This document shows positions 12,339-23,119 of a stretch of DNA of 64,000 nt, piece by piece; the first letter of the stretch is position 1, and every line of letters begins with the position of its first letter. This DNA comes from Siphonodentalium dalli (lineage: Eukaryota; Mollusca; Scaphopoda; Gadilida; Siphonodentaliidae), in NCBI GenBank assembly GCA_032622095.1, contig CP136061.1, positions 118,060,754 through 118,124,753 on the forward strand, read 5' to 3'. The translations under genes and the position numbers were made by a program. Below the pieces are notes generated by a model that worked only from the letters and a program-made list of their open reading frames with translations, was not told the DNA's origin and did not search any database.

Positions 12339-13125
12339 AAAAAAGCTGAGTGTATTCTGATTTATTTTCACAAAATTGCTGATAATCTGAGATGCAGCAC
12401 ATTAAGTCAGCCCGATATACGACTTCCAAACTCTTAGCTATGATAACGTGATCGATATAATTAACAGGTTTCAGATGCAATTCGGCTGAACTTTGAAAAA
12501 CACGGCCAATTATTCTGCTGACTGCTTTTAGTCAGATTAGGTCAACAATTTGTAACTTCCTGTTCCTGATACACTCGATAGATCTCTGCATTATTGGGAT
12601 GTAAACCGGGTGACCCAATTGGCAGTTGACCAATCACCAAACAGGATTTAGTGTATCGCAGACAGGCTATGAAAATATTACCTGTTGACACATATTCACA
12701 CGGTCATCCACGTTTTGTATTTTCTTATATGCATTTCGATATGCTACTTTTTTCTTGTGAGCTTTTTCTCTGTCAGGCTCCCTGGAAAATAAGACTAGTT
12801 TCAGTGATATTCACAATTAACAAATTAAAACTTCCCCATCCAATTTGATACCAAAACTAATATAAATGTTATAAGCCAAATCTCCACATAACAGGTGGTT
12901 AAAACATGAGGATTAGGCCATTAAATAAAATATCTGTGCTCTCTGGAAATTAGATCTCAATTTTGAGATGAGGGAGGGAGGCTATTTATTTTTTAACTTT
13001 TCTCAAAAATCTGGAAAATATACTCACGGAACAAATACAAATTCTTTTTCGTTGTAAAATCCAATATTTCTAACATAAAATATTGAAAAAATGTTTGACA
13101 AGGCTTTTTAAAAGAAAATCTCAGT
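12339..13125. other. No gene seen
   Basis: AT-rich; a short plus ORF at 12651 has no recognisable domain and no splice context. Confidence 0.45.
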
Positions 13126-13285
13126 GACGAGGGAGGTTCCTGAGTGACGAGGGAGGTGCCTGAGTGACGAGGGAGGTGCCTGAGTGACGAGGGAGGTGCC
13201 TGAGTGATGAGGGAGGTGCCTGAGTGACAAGGGAGGTGCCTGAGTGACGAGGGAGGTGCCTGAGTGACGAGAGAGGTGCCTGAGA
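13126..13285. repeat. Minisatellite, 20-bp unit x8
   Basis: CCTGAGTGACGAGGGAGGTG repeated at 13141, 13161 and every 20 bp to 13261. A minus-strand ORF across it is a repeat artefact. Confidence 0.9.
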
Positions 13286-13802
13286 ACACAGAATTAAGAG
13301 AATTTATATTTATTTGGCCCTAATACTTAAAATCAATATAATTGGTAAAATCACGACTGGAGTACCCCCCCAAAATAACATTTGAAATATTAAGATAAGA
13401 TCAAGCACAAGAGCATATTTTTCAGAACCTCTAATAATGGCTAACATTAGCCAAAGTTATGTATTGTAGGAAATAAGTTCTGAGTTTGAATTATTGAATA
13501 AACTCTGTACGATTAAACATCCCCAAATTACTAGTTCGTCAGCATCGGGGTGAAATATTTTAATTTGAGCTGAAGAACCCACCCTCCAAATCTCAGAGCT
13601 ATTAGATTTCTATTTTTGAAATCTATTGACTTTCTACACCTCAAGTTGTTGTTAGCCTAGCAAATATTCCACCAAAAATATATACAGACATGCGCATATG
13701 TCGTAACAAGAGATTAAGAGTCCGCATTTAGCACATAGGTATACTTATACCCTATTCAGTAATGAGTTTTATCATCTTTTATGCATGATAATTGACAAGC
13801 TA

Positions 13803-14016
13803 TAGTAATGCCCTAATTAATCGACCCCTTAACCACAGCAGAATTATGGGTAACTTTTCAGGATTTAGTCGGAAATATGGCTTGTTGCCATTCATCGGAA
13901 AGCTCTCGGGGAGAGCTTTCCGATGAATGGCAACAAGCCATATTTCCGACTAAATCCTGAAAAGTTACCCATTATTCTGCTGTGGTTATGGAGTCGATTA
14001 ATTAGGGCATTACTGT
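13803..14016. mobile_element. Family A hairpin MITE, full palindrome
   Basis: TAGTAATGCCC to GGGCATTACTG with centre CTCTCGGGGAGAG; closely resembles the copy at 4730. Confidence 0.86.
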
Positions 14017-14762
14017 TTAATACCGTGCTGAGCACACATGACAGCTAGATGATGTTTGTTTACACTTGTGATGATAAATGCAGGGGAATTCCAGTTTGAG
14101 CAAGACATAACAACCGTATATGGAATTTGAGGTGTAGTAAATAAATAGACTTAACAAATAGAAATTTAATAGATCTTTGAAAGGTGGGTTCCTCAAATCA
14201 AATTAAGTATTTCTGACACCCCCCCCCCCCCCCACGATTAATAGTAATTTAGCATTGATAAATCGTATAGGGCATCTTTATACTCACTACACTGATTTCA
14301 AGCAAACATTTTTATTACAATTTCATTACTGTCTTTGAATAATATCATTTTTTTGTTTGAGAAACAACAGAACAGGTAATTAACTGCAGAATAAGTAATC
14401 CATTTATGATTGCAGTGTCCCTGTATTTGTTGTATGCAGCGATCACATCAACTGAAGCGTAGATAATGGCAAATTTTAATTTTCTAAAGTTTCAACAGTG
14501 ATGTTGCAGTGTCCAAGTCACATTTTCCAGTTTGTAGTGTTGCTGCAGTGATCACTAAAACCATGCAGCAAACTTCAGTATACACTGCAAAATTGTAAGG
14601 AATCAACTGACAAACTAGCCCTGAAACACGAATCTGGTTACCTTTCCCTAGCATGGGCGTTTATCAGGTGTCAAAGTTTGATTGTAAAACCAGGTTCAGC
14701 TTATGACAACCTTTTGTGTCATGCACCTTTCAGACTGAGGCACCGGGCAGTGAGTTGAGATA
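14017..14762. other. No gene seen
   Basis: Holds a 17-bp poly-C tract (14218-14234) in a fragment related to family E (AGGTGGGTTCCTCAAATC). Confidence 0.45.
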
Positions 14763-14913
14763 CAGTAATGTCCTAAATAATCGACTCCTTAGCCATAGAT
14801 AATTATGTGAGAGCTATCCGATGAATTGCAACAAGCCATATTTCCGACTAAATCCTGAAAAATCACCCAGAATTCTGCTGTGGTTAAGGAAACGATTATT
14901 TTGGGCATTACTG
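14763..14913. mobile_element. Family A MITE with left arm deletion
   Basis: Left end CAGTAATGTCC present, most of the left arm deleted (jumps to GTGAGAGCTATCCGATGAAT), right arm full. Confidence 0.75.
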
Positions 14914-15064
14914 CAGTGCACAGTACTCACTCATGAACAGTTTTCCATGCTAATCTTTGGTGTGCCAGGGCTACACCTCGGGACCTCGTGTATTCTCCTT
15001 CCAGTGCATGCCTCGAAGATGTCTTTACAGCATGGTCACACATCAGGTCGAGGTCCAAATCTGA

Positions 15065-16344
15065 AACAAGAGGTGGCATCAGAGATGCTGTGTCTCATTT
15101 TCGGTGGCTTACCGCCGGTGGCTACCGCCGGTGGCTACCGCCAATTGGTGTGCATCAGTATCGGTAGACTAATTAATAGGTAAAATCGAAAAATGACTAA
15201 TTAAGGGCCATAACTCTATCAAATTTTATCGGGCCAGGCCGGTTTTCGAACTCGTCCGAAATATTCTTGGCAAGTATGTCTATTCCAAATTTTAAACAAA
15301 TCGGAGGACGTTTGTTGAAGTTATCGCGCTAACGAGCTAAAAATTCACAAAAAATGACTAATTAAGGGCCATAATTTAATCAAATTTTATTGGGCCAGGC
15401 TGGTTTTCGAACTCGTCCAGGATATTATTGGAAGACACTTATATACCAAATTTTAGTTGAATCGGATGACGTTTGTTGAAGTTATCACGCTAACGAGCTC
15501 AAAATTCGTACAAAATGACTAATTAAGGGCCATAACTCTATCAAATTTTATCGGACCCGGCCGGTTTTCGAACCCGACCGAGATATTCTTGGGAGACACC
15601 TATATACCAAATTTCAATCAAATCGGATAACGTTTGTTGAAGTTATCGCGCTAACGAGCTGAAAATTCGTGAAAAATGACTAATTAAGGGCCATAACTCT
15701 ATCAAATTTTATCGGACCAGGTCGGTTTTCGAACTCGTCCGAGATATTCTTGGGAGACACCTATATACCAAATTTCAATAAAATCGGATAACGTTTGTTG
15801 AAGTTATCGCACTAACGAGCTGAACATTTGTGAAAAATGACTAATTAAGGGCCATAACTCTATCAAATTTTATCGGACCAGGCCGGTTTTCGAACTCGTC
15901 CGAGATATTCTTGGGAGACACCTATATACCAAATTTCAATCAAATCGGATAACGTTTGTTGAAGTTATCGTGCTAACGAGCTGAAAATTCGTGAAAAATG
16001 ACTAATTAAGGGCCATAACTCTATCAAATTTTATTGGACCAGGCCGGTTTTCGAACTCGTCCGAGATATTCTTGGGAGACACCTATATCCCAAATTTCAA
16101 TCGAATCAGATAACGTTTGTTGAAGTTGTTACGCTAACAAGCCTAAAATCAGTGAAAAATGGCAAAGGGCCATAACTCTGTAATAAATGTGCGGACGAAC
16201 CCAATTTTTTTTACATGGATATGTACTCATACACCAAAAAAAAATTTAATCTGTCAATAAACGGTTGAGTTATAAGCAAAACACGCCGCCCGCCCGCCGC
16301 CCCTCATCAAACTATAAGTCGAGTTTTGGAAAAAAACTCGACTA
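15065..16344. mobile_element. Family P1 rolling-circle-like element (six ~160-bp units)
   Basis: Same ends as the 11581 copy but with six units (15199, 15358, 15517, 15677, 15838, 15998; spacing 159-161). Ends in the AGTCGAGTTTTGG hairpin. The two copies show that unit number varies while the ends are fixed. Confidence 0.77.
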
Positions 16345-16386
16345 ATGATTGTAGAGTAATGAATATCGTCAGCCCTTTCTTTACAA

Positions 16387-16498
16387 AGTAAATAATCGTC
16401 TCCTTAACCACAGCAGAATTATGGGTAATATTTTAAGATTAAGTCGGAAATATGGCTTGTTGCCATTCATTGGAAAGCTCTCAGTCTTAGGGCATTTT
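16387..16498. mobile_element. Family A MITE, left arm fragment
   Basis: AATAATCGTCTCCTTAACCA through GGAAAGCTCTCAGT, then a short jump to TTAGGGCATT. Confidence 0.6.
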
Positions 16499-16633
16499 CC
16501 CTTAGAAAATGTTCAAACATTAAGTTCATAGGCCATTTTTTGAACTTTATCCCTTTCTATACTAAATACCATTGATGGGTAGTTATCCCAAATAGGTTGT
16601 TTGTTAAACTTAATTTGGGACTATCGACACTTC

Positions 16634-17023
16634 CCAGAAGATGAGGCCTAAGCAGAATGAGGTCCCCAGAGGTTGCATTTAATGATGCTAGCCCGCTGTG
16701 TGGGATAGACTCATTAAATTCACCCTCTGGGGACCTCGTTCTGCAAATGTCAGACACACTATATCCACATCTCTCGATTGTAGTGTGTCTGTCATTTGCA
16801 GAATGAGGTTCCCAGAGGGTGAATTTAGTGATGCTACCCCGCATAGCGGGCTAGCATCACCAAATTCACCCTCTGGGGACCTCATTCTGCTTACACCTCA
16901 GCAGAATGAGGTTCCCAGAGGGTGAATTTGGTGATGCTAGCCCGCTATGCGGGGTAGCATCACTAAATTCACCCTCTGGGGACCTCATTCTGCATATGAC
17001 AGACACACTATTTCAAGGCTTGG
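16634..17023. mobile_element. Family B cluster: three tandem hairpins
   Basis: Three successive ~100-bp palindromes (16650-16745, 16797-16890, 16902-16995), each with GAATGAGGT(C/T)CCCAGAGGG outer arms and a GATGCTAGCCC-type tip, ending in CACACTATTTCAAGGCTTGG. Confidence 0.78.
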
Positions 17024-17428
17024 TAGTGGCCCAACGGAGGTCAAAATTAGGGTTACATGTCAAACTTTTCTCCCACCCCTACACACTTTAGCACAGGCAT
17101 CCCGTGTGGGATAGCTTTGTTTTTACAGTATATACCTTTGGTATATACCGAAATCATCCCAGATAATCACGAATATCGCATCAGATTTCTCCCCAGATAT
17201 ACCGTTACGAAGCTACTGGAATGTGTCAGATTGGTATAAGACAAAAAATCGGAATGAGTCTCTTAATTGGGTTGGGAGAAAAATGATCCACCATGACCTG
17301 GGATGTGGGCATGGAAAAAACTAACCCTCGGGCCAGATAATTGGTCCGGAATGAACTACTTGTCATTTTCTGAGAAATTAACATTTACTGAGAAACAATT
17401 GTAAAACATGTGATCTTCCACGACAGAT

Positions 17429-17530
17429 CTTTCTCAGCTGTGGTTCTGTCCTAGGTAACAGGTGTAGATTACCATTGGCTTAAAGAGACTGGAACATAAT
17501 GATATACCTTTCTCAGTGGTGGTTCTGTCC
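17429..17530 (-). repeat. Two degenerate copies of the exon 10 3' end
   Basis: Copies at 17508-17529 and 17429-17451 repeat the exon 10 end (GACAGAASCACMRCTGAGAAAG on the minus strand). The first is flanked by a plausible acceptor (CTATGCAG) and donor (GTATAT), forming a potential 22-bp micro-exon; the second has an acceptor (TTACCTAG) but no GT. If spliced after exon 10 the micro-exon introduces TGA within six codons. Confidence 0.6.
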
Positions 17531-17565
17531 TGCATAGTATATAGCTAGGTAACATAATGACATAC

Positions 17566-17944
17566 CTTTCTCAGCGGTGCTTCTGTCCTTGGTAACAGGT
17601 CGAGTTTTTGTAATGAGCCTGAGTGCCTTAGCCCCCTCTGTATCTGTGTATCTGATCTGGAGCTGGAACGGTAGCTCTGCAGGCACGTCTGTTTTACGAT
17701 CTGCCTTTGATGTTGATGCTTCAGCAGATTTTGCTTCTTTATGTGTCCTAACGAAATACTCGAAGGTGATGTCCGTGTTCATTTTAGCATTTCCGATGTC
17801 CTTCTCAATTACATTTCCATCAGTCTCTTTGAAGTACAATCCTTGATGCAGAATCATTTTAGCCTTGACATTTGTAGCAATGATTCTGTCAGCTATTATA
17901 GTCGAGAACTCATCAACTAGCTTCAGTGGATCAACTATGTTCAC
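17566..17944 (-). CDS. cpras1: cpRAS1-like coding exon 10 (residues 461-586, phase 1)
   Basis: Acceptor GTCCACAG|GTGAAC, donor GAGAAAG|GTATGT. It starts VNIVDPLKLVDEFSTIIAD, a helix that closes the VWA fold, followed by strands (KAKMILHQGLYFKETD, DITFEYFV, LPFQLQIRYTD, KALRLITKTRPVTKDR) with the pattern of the Sec23/24-type beta-sandwich. The last coding base must join a phase-1 exon that was not found in the window. The 3' end of the exon (17566-17588) is copied twice more at 17508 and 17429. Confidence 0.84.
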
Positions 17945-17976
17945 CTGTGGACATAAATATTTAACCCTTTATTTAC

Positions 17977-18170
17977 AAGCCGGAGCTTAGTGTACCTGCA
18001 GAATGAGGTCTCCAGAGGGTGAATTTAGTGATGGGCTAGAATCACCAAATTCACTCTCTGAGGACCTCATTCTGCATGGCATCATCTGCTATGGGAGACA
18101 TAGACTCAGATTGAAGTTCTCAAATAGCTAATATTGATGTATGCCAATTTGAGGATATAGAGAAACTAAA
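17977..18170. mobile_element. Family B element, partial
   Basis: AAGCCGGAGCTTAGTGTACC, one hairpin (TCTCCAGAGGGTGAATTTAG and mirror), then the family's internal segment (ATGGGAGACATAGACTCAGA). Confidence 0.65.
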
Positions 18171-18173
18171 TTA

Positions 18174-18899
18174 AACTAGAGGTGTGACTGTCCCAATGGG
18201 ACTAAGGATATCCCCTGTGTTTTTAAAATACTAAGATGTTTCACATGTCATTTAACATTTAGTTAAAATAATAAAATAACAGTTCCCATTGCAGGTGCAC
18301 AACCCTAACCCTAATCTTAAACCTATTGACCGAAAAATGTAGGAATAAAACTCGGACAAAATTATGCATGTTGCGAAAATGTTCTAAGTCGAAAAAGGGG
18401 AATAACTCCACAAAAAAAAGTCGGACAAACATCATAATCGCAGGTGCACAGGTTCCCATGGTACTAAATATCATTGCCAAGATTAAAAAACATTGACCTA
18501 AAAAGGTAGGAATAAAAGCGCGGACAAAATTATGCATGTTGCAAAAACAATTCTAAGTCGAAAAAGGGGGATAACTCCACCAAAAAATGTCAGACAGACA
18601 TCATAGTCGCAGGTACGCAGGTTCCCATGGTTCTAAATATATGTGCCAAGTTTAAAAAAAATTGATCTAAAAATGTAGGAATAAAAGCTCGGACAAAATT
18701 ATACATGTTGCGAAAGTCGAAAAAGAGGGGATAACTCCACCAAAAAAGGTCCGACAGAGGTCATAATCGCAGGTGCACAGGTTCCCTTGGTGGTTGATGT
18801 CTGTGCCAAAAACTCCGGACAAATTTGTGTCCACGGACAGACGAAACGACAGATGACGGACGGACAAGCTGATTCCAGTATACCCCCCCCCCCCTAACT
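18174..18899. mobile_element. Family P2 element, three units, 3' hairpin truncated
   Basis: Starts AACTAGAGGTGTGACTGTCC. AGGAATAAAAG marks units at 18340, 18508 and 18677 (168-169 bp). It ends at TATACCCCCCCCCC without the GGGGGGTATA arm. Confidence 0.75.
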
Positions 18900-18974
18900 A
18901 ACCAAGTACCTGTTAGTTATATTCTGCCTTAGGTGTAATTTCTGCAGTCTGTAAGTTATCAACGATATATATTG

Positions 18975-19088
18975 TGAGAGCTAGAGGGTGAATTTATTGA
19001 TGCTAGCTTGCTGTTGGGGTAGCGTCACTAAATTCACCTGCTGGGGCTCATTCTGCAACTGACAGACACACTATTTCAAGGCTTGGCG
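18975..19088. mobile_element. Family B element, right half
   Basis: GAGAGCTAGAGGGTGAATTTA hairpin and right terminus CAGACACACTATTTCAAGGC. Confidence 0.65.
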
Positions 19089-19093
19089 AGATA

Positions 19094-19308
19094 CAGTAAT
19101 GCCTTAAATAATCGACTCCTTAACCACAGCAGAATTATGGTAACTTTTCAGTATTTAGTCGGAAATATGGCTTATCGCCATTCATCGGAAAGTTCTCAGT
19201 GATAGCTTACGATGAATGGCAACAAGCCATATTTCTGAAAAGCCATATCCTGAAAAGTTACCCATATTTCTGCTGTGTTTAAGGAGTCGATTATTTAAGG
19301 CATTAGTG
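19094..19308. mobile_element. Family A hairpin MITE, older diverged copy
   Basis: CAGTAATGCCTT to GGCATTAGTG, TA-flanked, with several mismatches between the arms. Confidence 0.8.
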
Positions 19309-19879
19309 TACGTTAATTTATGGCAAGATATGTTAATTTATCTGCAGTTTAAAACTGGTGGATTGCTACTACCAGTATTCAATCATTCTACTAGATCCTT
19401 ATCCCAGAAGAAAATATCAGTTGAGTAATGTCCAGTATTCAAACAAAGAGGAATAACTCTATAACTCTATCTATAAGAACAACTAGCCACTAAAAGTGAC
19501 TACATAATGTTCAAAACATACATGTTATCACTACAGTCACTGTAGTTCAGTGAATTGATCTTATCTGGCCTTAGTATCATGTCAAATTGAAAAGGCCAGA
19601 TGGACGGAATGAGTCGCCGGATGCAGAGAGTTTGATCCAGCGATCTGATCTTTTCAATGACATGTGATGCGACGATCAGATCAATTCACTGTCATAATAA
19701 TAGGTTTATTATATGACTTGCATGATACATATTCAACCAAAATGACATTTGAATGCCACAATTTCATGTAGGAAAGTGATAATTCGAAGAAACGTAAATG
19801 AAGCGATAACTGAAAACAACTGTGTTTAAAGGTACATAATCTGATTTGATGGTTCCGTATCATTAGATATCAAAAGACA

Positions 19880-20203
19880 ACTTACTTATCAGAATTGATT
19901 AATTACCAAAAAATAATTCTAACCGCTGTCAATTCTAGTATAATATTTCCCAAAATGTGCTTTATATCAACATTTTGTTCAACCCTATTTGGTATCGAGA
20001 GTATGTTGTTCGAGACCATCTTCTCATCGGCTGTTTACTGGGCCACTTAAAATTATCAGTAGTGAAAAATAATAGATTTCAAACATTGATATCTGATAAC
20101 TCTGAGCTTTTATGGGTGGGTTCCTCGACTCAAATCAAATATTTTTTACCCTCAAAGCCACAGAAATAGTAATTTAGAAGCCTTAATTCGGATTATGTAT
20201 CTT
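19880..20203. repeat. Family E dispersed repeat
   Basis: Shares GATTAATTACCAAAAAATAA, CAACATTTTGTTCAAC and CTCTGAGCTTTTATGGG with copies at 49025 and 58013. Directly abuts a family D element. Confidence 0.55.
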
Positions 20204-20617
20204 TAAAGGCGCGGGCGGCATTCGCAGAAATATTCATATTTGTTCAAATCGCCATCAACGGAAGGAATATTAAAATATATATAGTTTTGTTCATATGCCA
20301 AACATAATCAGCGCGTAAATAGTATATTGTCGTCAAGACGTACGATGGTGTATGCAAACAAGAACCTTCTCGTGTTACAGAAGTTTTGCTTCTGTTTACA
20401 TAACACAGCACAATTCTATTGGTTAATCACACACAAATGATATAAATGCTCTTTATCATTTCCATATCAGGAAAACAGTAACAATAAACGCTCTTTATGT
20501 TTACCATATCCGGATCTAAACAAAAGCCAGGTTCTGTAAAGTGTATGGCGGTTTTTGACAGAGCTGAATATTTTAACAGCATACCCACCGCCAACGCTGC
20601 ACCGTATCTTTAAAGCG
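20204..20617. mobile_element. Family D element, two inverted-repeat modules
   Basis: TTTAAAGGCGCGGGCGGCATTCG at left and GTATCTTTAAA at right. Internal modules include TAAATAGTATATTGTCGTCA and AAACGCTCTTTATG. Confidence 0.65.
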
Positions 20618-21427
20618 AATGCACAATCCCTAAGATAAAGAATGGTTATATAACATCGGATCAAACTGTAGCTGATCCTATAGTCGGGGAATGATCTCTA
20701 CACTATAGTGGTATTTAGAGAAGAAAAATAGGTCATCCAACATTCAATCACATGGAAGTCATCATGCAGTGCGGCACATAAATAATTGAAATTGTTATGT
20801 TTCGATGTACTTGACCAGTTATTGAAATGGCTTTCCATAAATTAAATCAGCAGATTTACCTTGTTTTATTCACAAATAAATGTCTATGTGAATAAAAAAC
20901 AATTAAGAAGTGATTTATTTGAGAACTATTTTATGTAACCTTGCGTTATGAGATATCAGGTAGTATTCCTGAATCTTGGAACTCAACTGTCACTTTCAGT
21001 TGGTGTTTTGGGAAAAATTGGATATGTTTAGATTGTGTGTGCATTTTGTTTTCTGTTGAATTAAATGGATATAAAATGGGCTATTTATCACAGTGACGTT
21101 GCACACATAATTATATTTTATTCTGTTCAATTAATTTGATTTATTTATGTATGTTTGACCGATGTCATCACTTCAAAGAGGGAAGAAATCTGACTTTGAT
21201 ATCAAGGCGAGCATCATCCCGATATACTGGGAATATCGGTCTATGGGGTAGGTATATTCCTCCCAATATATCGCGAATATCTGTCTATGGGGTGGGTAAC
21301 TATTGGAAGAGTTAATGTTATTTATAGCTTCGCAATCCTAAAAGGAATGAATGGGAATCAAGTTACTAGATGCCAGAAAGTACAGTAATTGTTAAAACAT
21401 GCATGGTAAGTTTGGTGAACATCTTAC
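20618..21427. other. Intron 9 sequence, no feature recognised
   Basis: No exon-like frame between acceptor and donor signals on the minus strand. The repeated string GGAATATCGGTCTATGGGGT / GCGAATATCTGTCTATGGGG (21230, 21270) is a short tandem duplication. Confidence 0.45.
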
Positions 21428-21512
21428 CTGTCCACTTGTTTGTTCTGATATGTTACCGAGGTAAGCTAGCTTGCAGTCTGTGCCCTTAATAGTTATAACA
21501 GAAACTGATACC
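21428..21512 (-). CDS. cpras1: cpRAS1-like coding exon 9 (residues 432-460), last VWA strand
   Basis: An 85-bp exon bounded by TTTGCAG|GGTATC and GGACAG|GTAAGA. It encodes GVSVSVITIKGTDCKLAYLG followed by NISEQTSGQ: the final hydrophobic VWA beta strand and a 'cxlxxlxxia..tGGxv'-type ending. No ATG-to-stop ORF covers it; it was found by matching splice phases (enters 2, leaves 0) between exons 8 and 10. Confidence 0.83.
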
Positions 21513-21795
21513 CTGCAAATAGATACATGTACACATATAATGTAATTTGAAACATTAGACAAATTAATAAAACATATGGGTGAAATATGGTCCTGCGAAT
21601 ATTTAATTCGTTATTCAATTTCGGTCTAAATATTCGATTTGAATTCGAAAATAATAAATGACATGTCGCCATTCTTTCTACAATCGCATTTGGAAACTAG
21701 GTGATAGTTTGCAGACTTAAGAAATTACACCTAATGCAGACTAACTATCATGAAATCTTGAATTGCGAAAGCTTGAATGCTGCCAAACATGTTAA

Positions 21796-22048
21796 CTCTT
21801 TCATGACTGGAGCTTTCTGAAATATTTGAAAAACCTGTGCCAATGCATTCTCTTATATATGCGAGTCTCCCATAGGGAGCCTCACATATATATGAGAATA
21901 CATTGGCCTAACAATATTTACCCTGACCTTGTAAGCCAGTGCATTCTCTTATATGTGCAAGGTTCCCATGGGAGACTTGCATATATAAGAGAATGCACTG
22001 GCACAGGATATTTAATGCTGCACCAGTACTGCCCTGGTCACGAAAGGG
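21796..22048. mobile_element. Family C MITE, full length
   Basis: TTAA on both sides (21792-21795, 22049-22052). Ends CTCTTTCATGACTGG and CACGAAAGGG, with two GCATTCTCTTATAT hairpins. Confidence 0.85.
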
Positions 22049-22518
22049 TTAACAATAGGCTTCAGCGAACTGGAATAATGTACAATTCATTCAGTTGGGA
22101 AACTTTGAAGTCACAATCACGTGCTTTACTTATGGCCGATGCTAGATCAATCCATGAATTTCTACTCTAATGCCGTAGAGATCATATTCCACCAGTATAA
22201 AACCTATGAATCTTTGACAGGGAAACTTATAAAGTCGAAAAATAATGCGGGGAATATATTTCTTAGTTATTATCTGTTCCTTAATAATGTTCTTCACTGT
22301 GGGTGAAGGTCCCAACTTGAAATTTAATGATGTTGTGAGTGATTGTGCTTTGCGTCGCTTAAAATTATGGAATTTCTCCTGGGTAATTAATTCAATGTTT
22401 ATTGCGATATCGGCTCACAGAAAAGCATGCAATTTCGAGCTGAGACCTTCACCTACATTGAAGTATATTATTAAGGAACAGATAATAACTAAGAAATAAA
22501 TAAAACAACAGACACTCG

Positions 22519-23119
22519 TTGTTACCCGCACGTCAAAACTTACCAACGCCAACTAATGGCTCATTTTACGGAACTAAACCACTGTTAGCCGCATACCCAA
22601 ACGGCTACACATCCAGCCAAACACACAACCGAATACCCAACCGTCCACTCGGCAAATACCCGCACAACCGATGTTACCCGCACTCCTACTTCCGTGACTT
22701 CGTGCTTTCCCACCACAAACGCCAGATACCCGCACTTGTTACCCGCAATTTTGGGAATGCATCACTACCATCACCACGTCGATTACCCGCACCAATTACC
22801 CGCATTTAAAATGCCCCACACCACACAGGCGAAACGCCAATACGAACCCATTACCCGCATTTGTTACCCGCATTTCCCATCATCCTTTTCACAACACCTT
22901 GACCCTTCTACACTGATCAATCAAATCGGAGACTCATAACAAACAGTATATAAGGCGAGCAAAATCCTCAAAAAAATCACACGACAAACTCGGTCCTGAT
23001 GAAGTTAAACAATAACGAAAGCACTAGACCTTTACTGCAGGTTATCTGAGTGTTGAAGGTTTTCTCTGGAGTTTTTTCTCGATTTTCTTGCCTTCCTCGC
23101 CAACTTCAACACTCAGATA
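22519..23119. repeat. TTACCCGCA-rich block, possible retroelement end
   Basis: TTACCCGC occurs seven times (22522, 22674, 22739, 22783, 22795, 22851, 22864) and ATACCCGCAC twice. Downstream is CTGATGA...GAAA (22996-23020) between GGTC and GACC, then a 15-bp perfect inverted pair ATCTGAGTGTTGAAG / CTTCAACACTCAGAT (23044-23058, 23104-23118). No protein was recognised. Confidence 0.45.

Noticed and set aside
12993-13289. 98-codon ORF rich in TSLVTQAPP repeats
   Set aside because: Produced by the 20-bp minisatellite; no promoter, splice sites or domain.
1-17428. Permuted Ras GTPase exons of cpRAS1
   Set aside because: Scanned the minus strand for DTAGQ-, NKxD- and GxxxxGKS-type motifs with splice sites and found none; the region is nearly all repeats.
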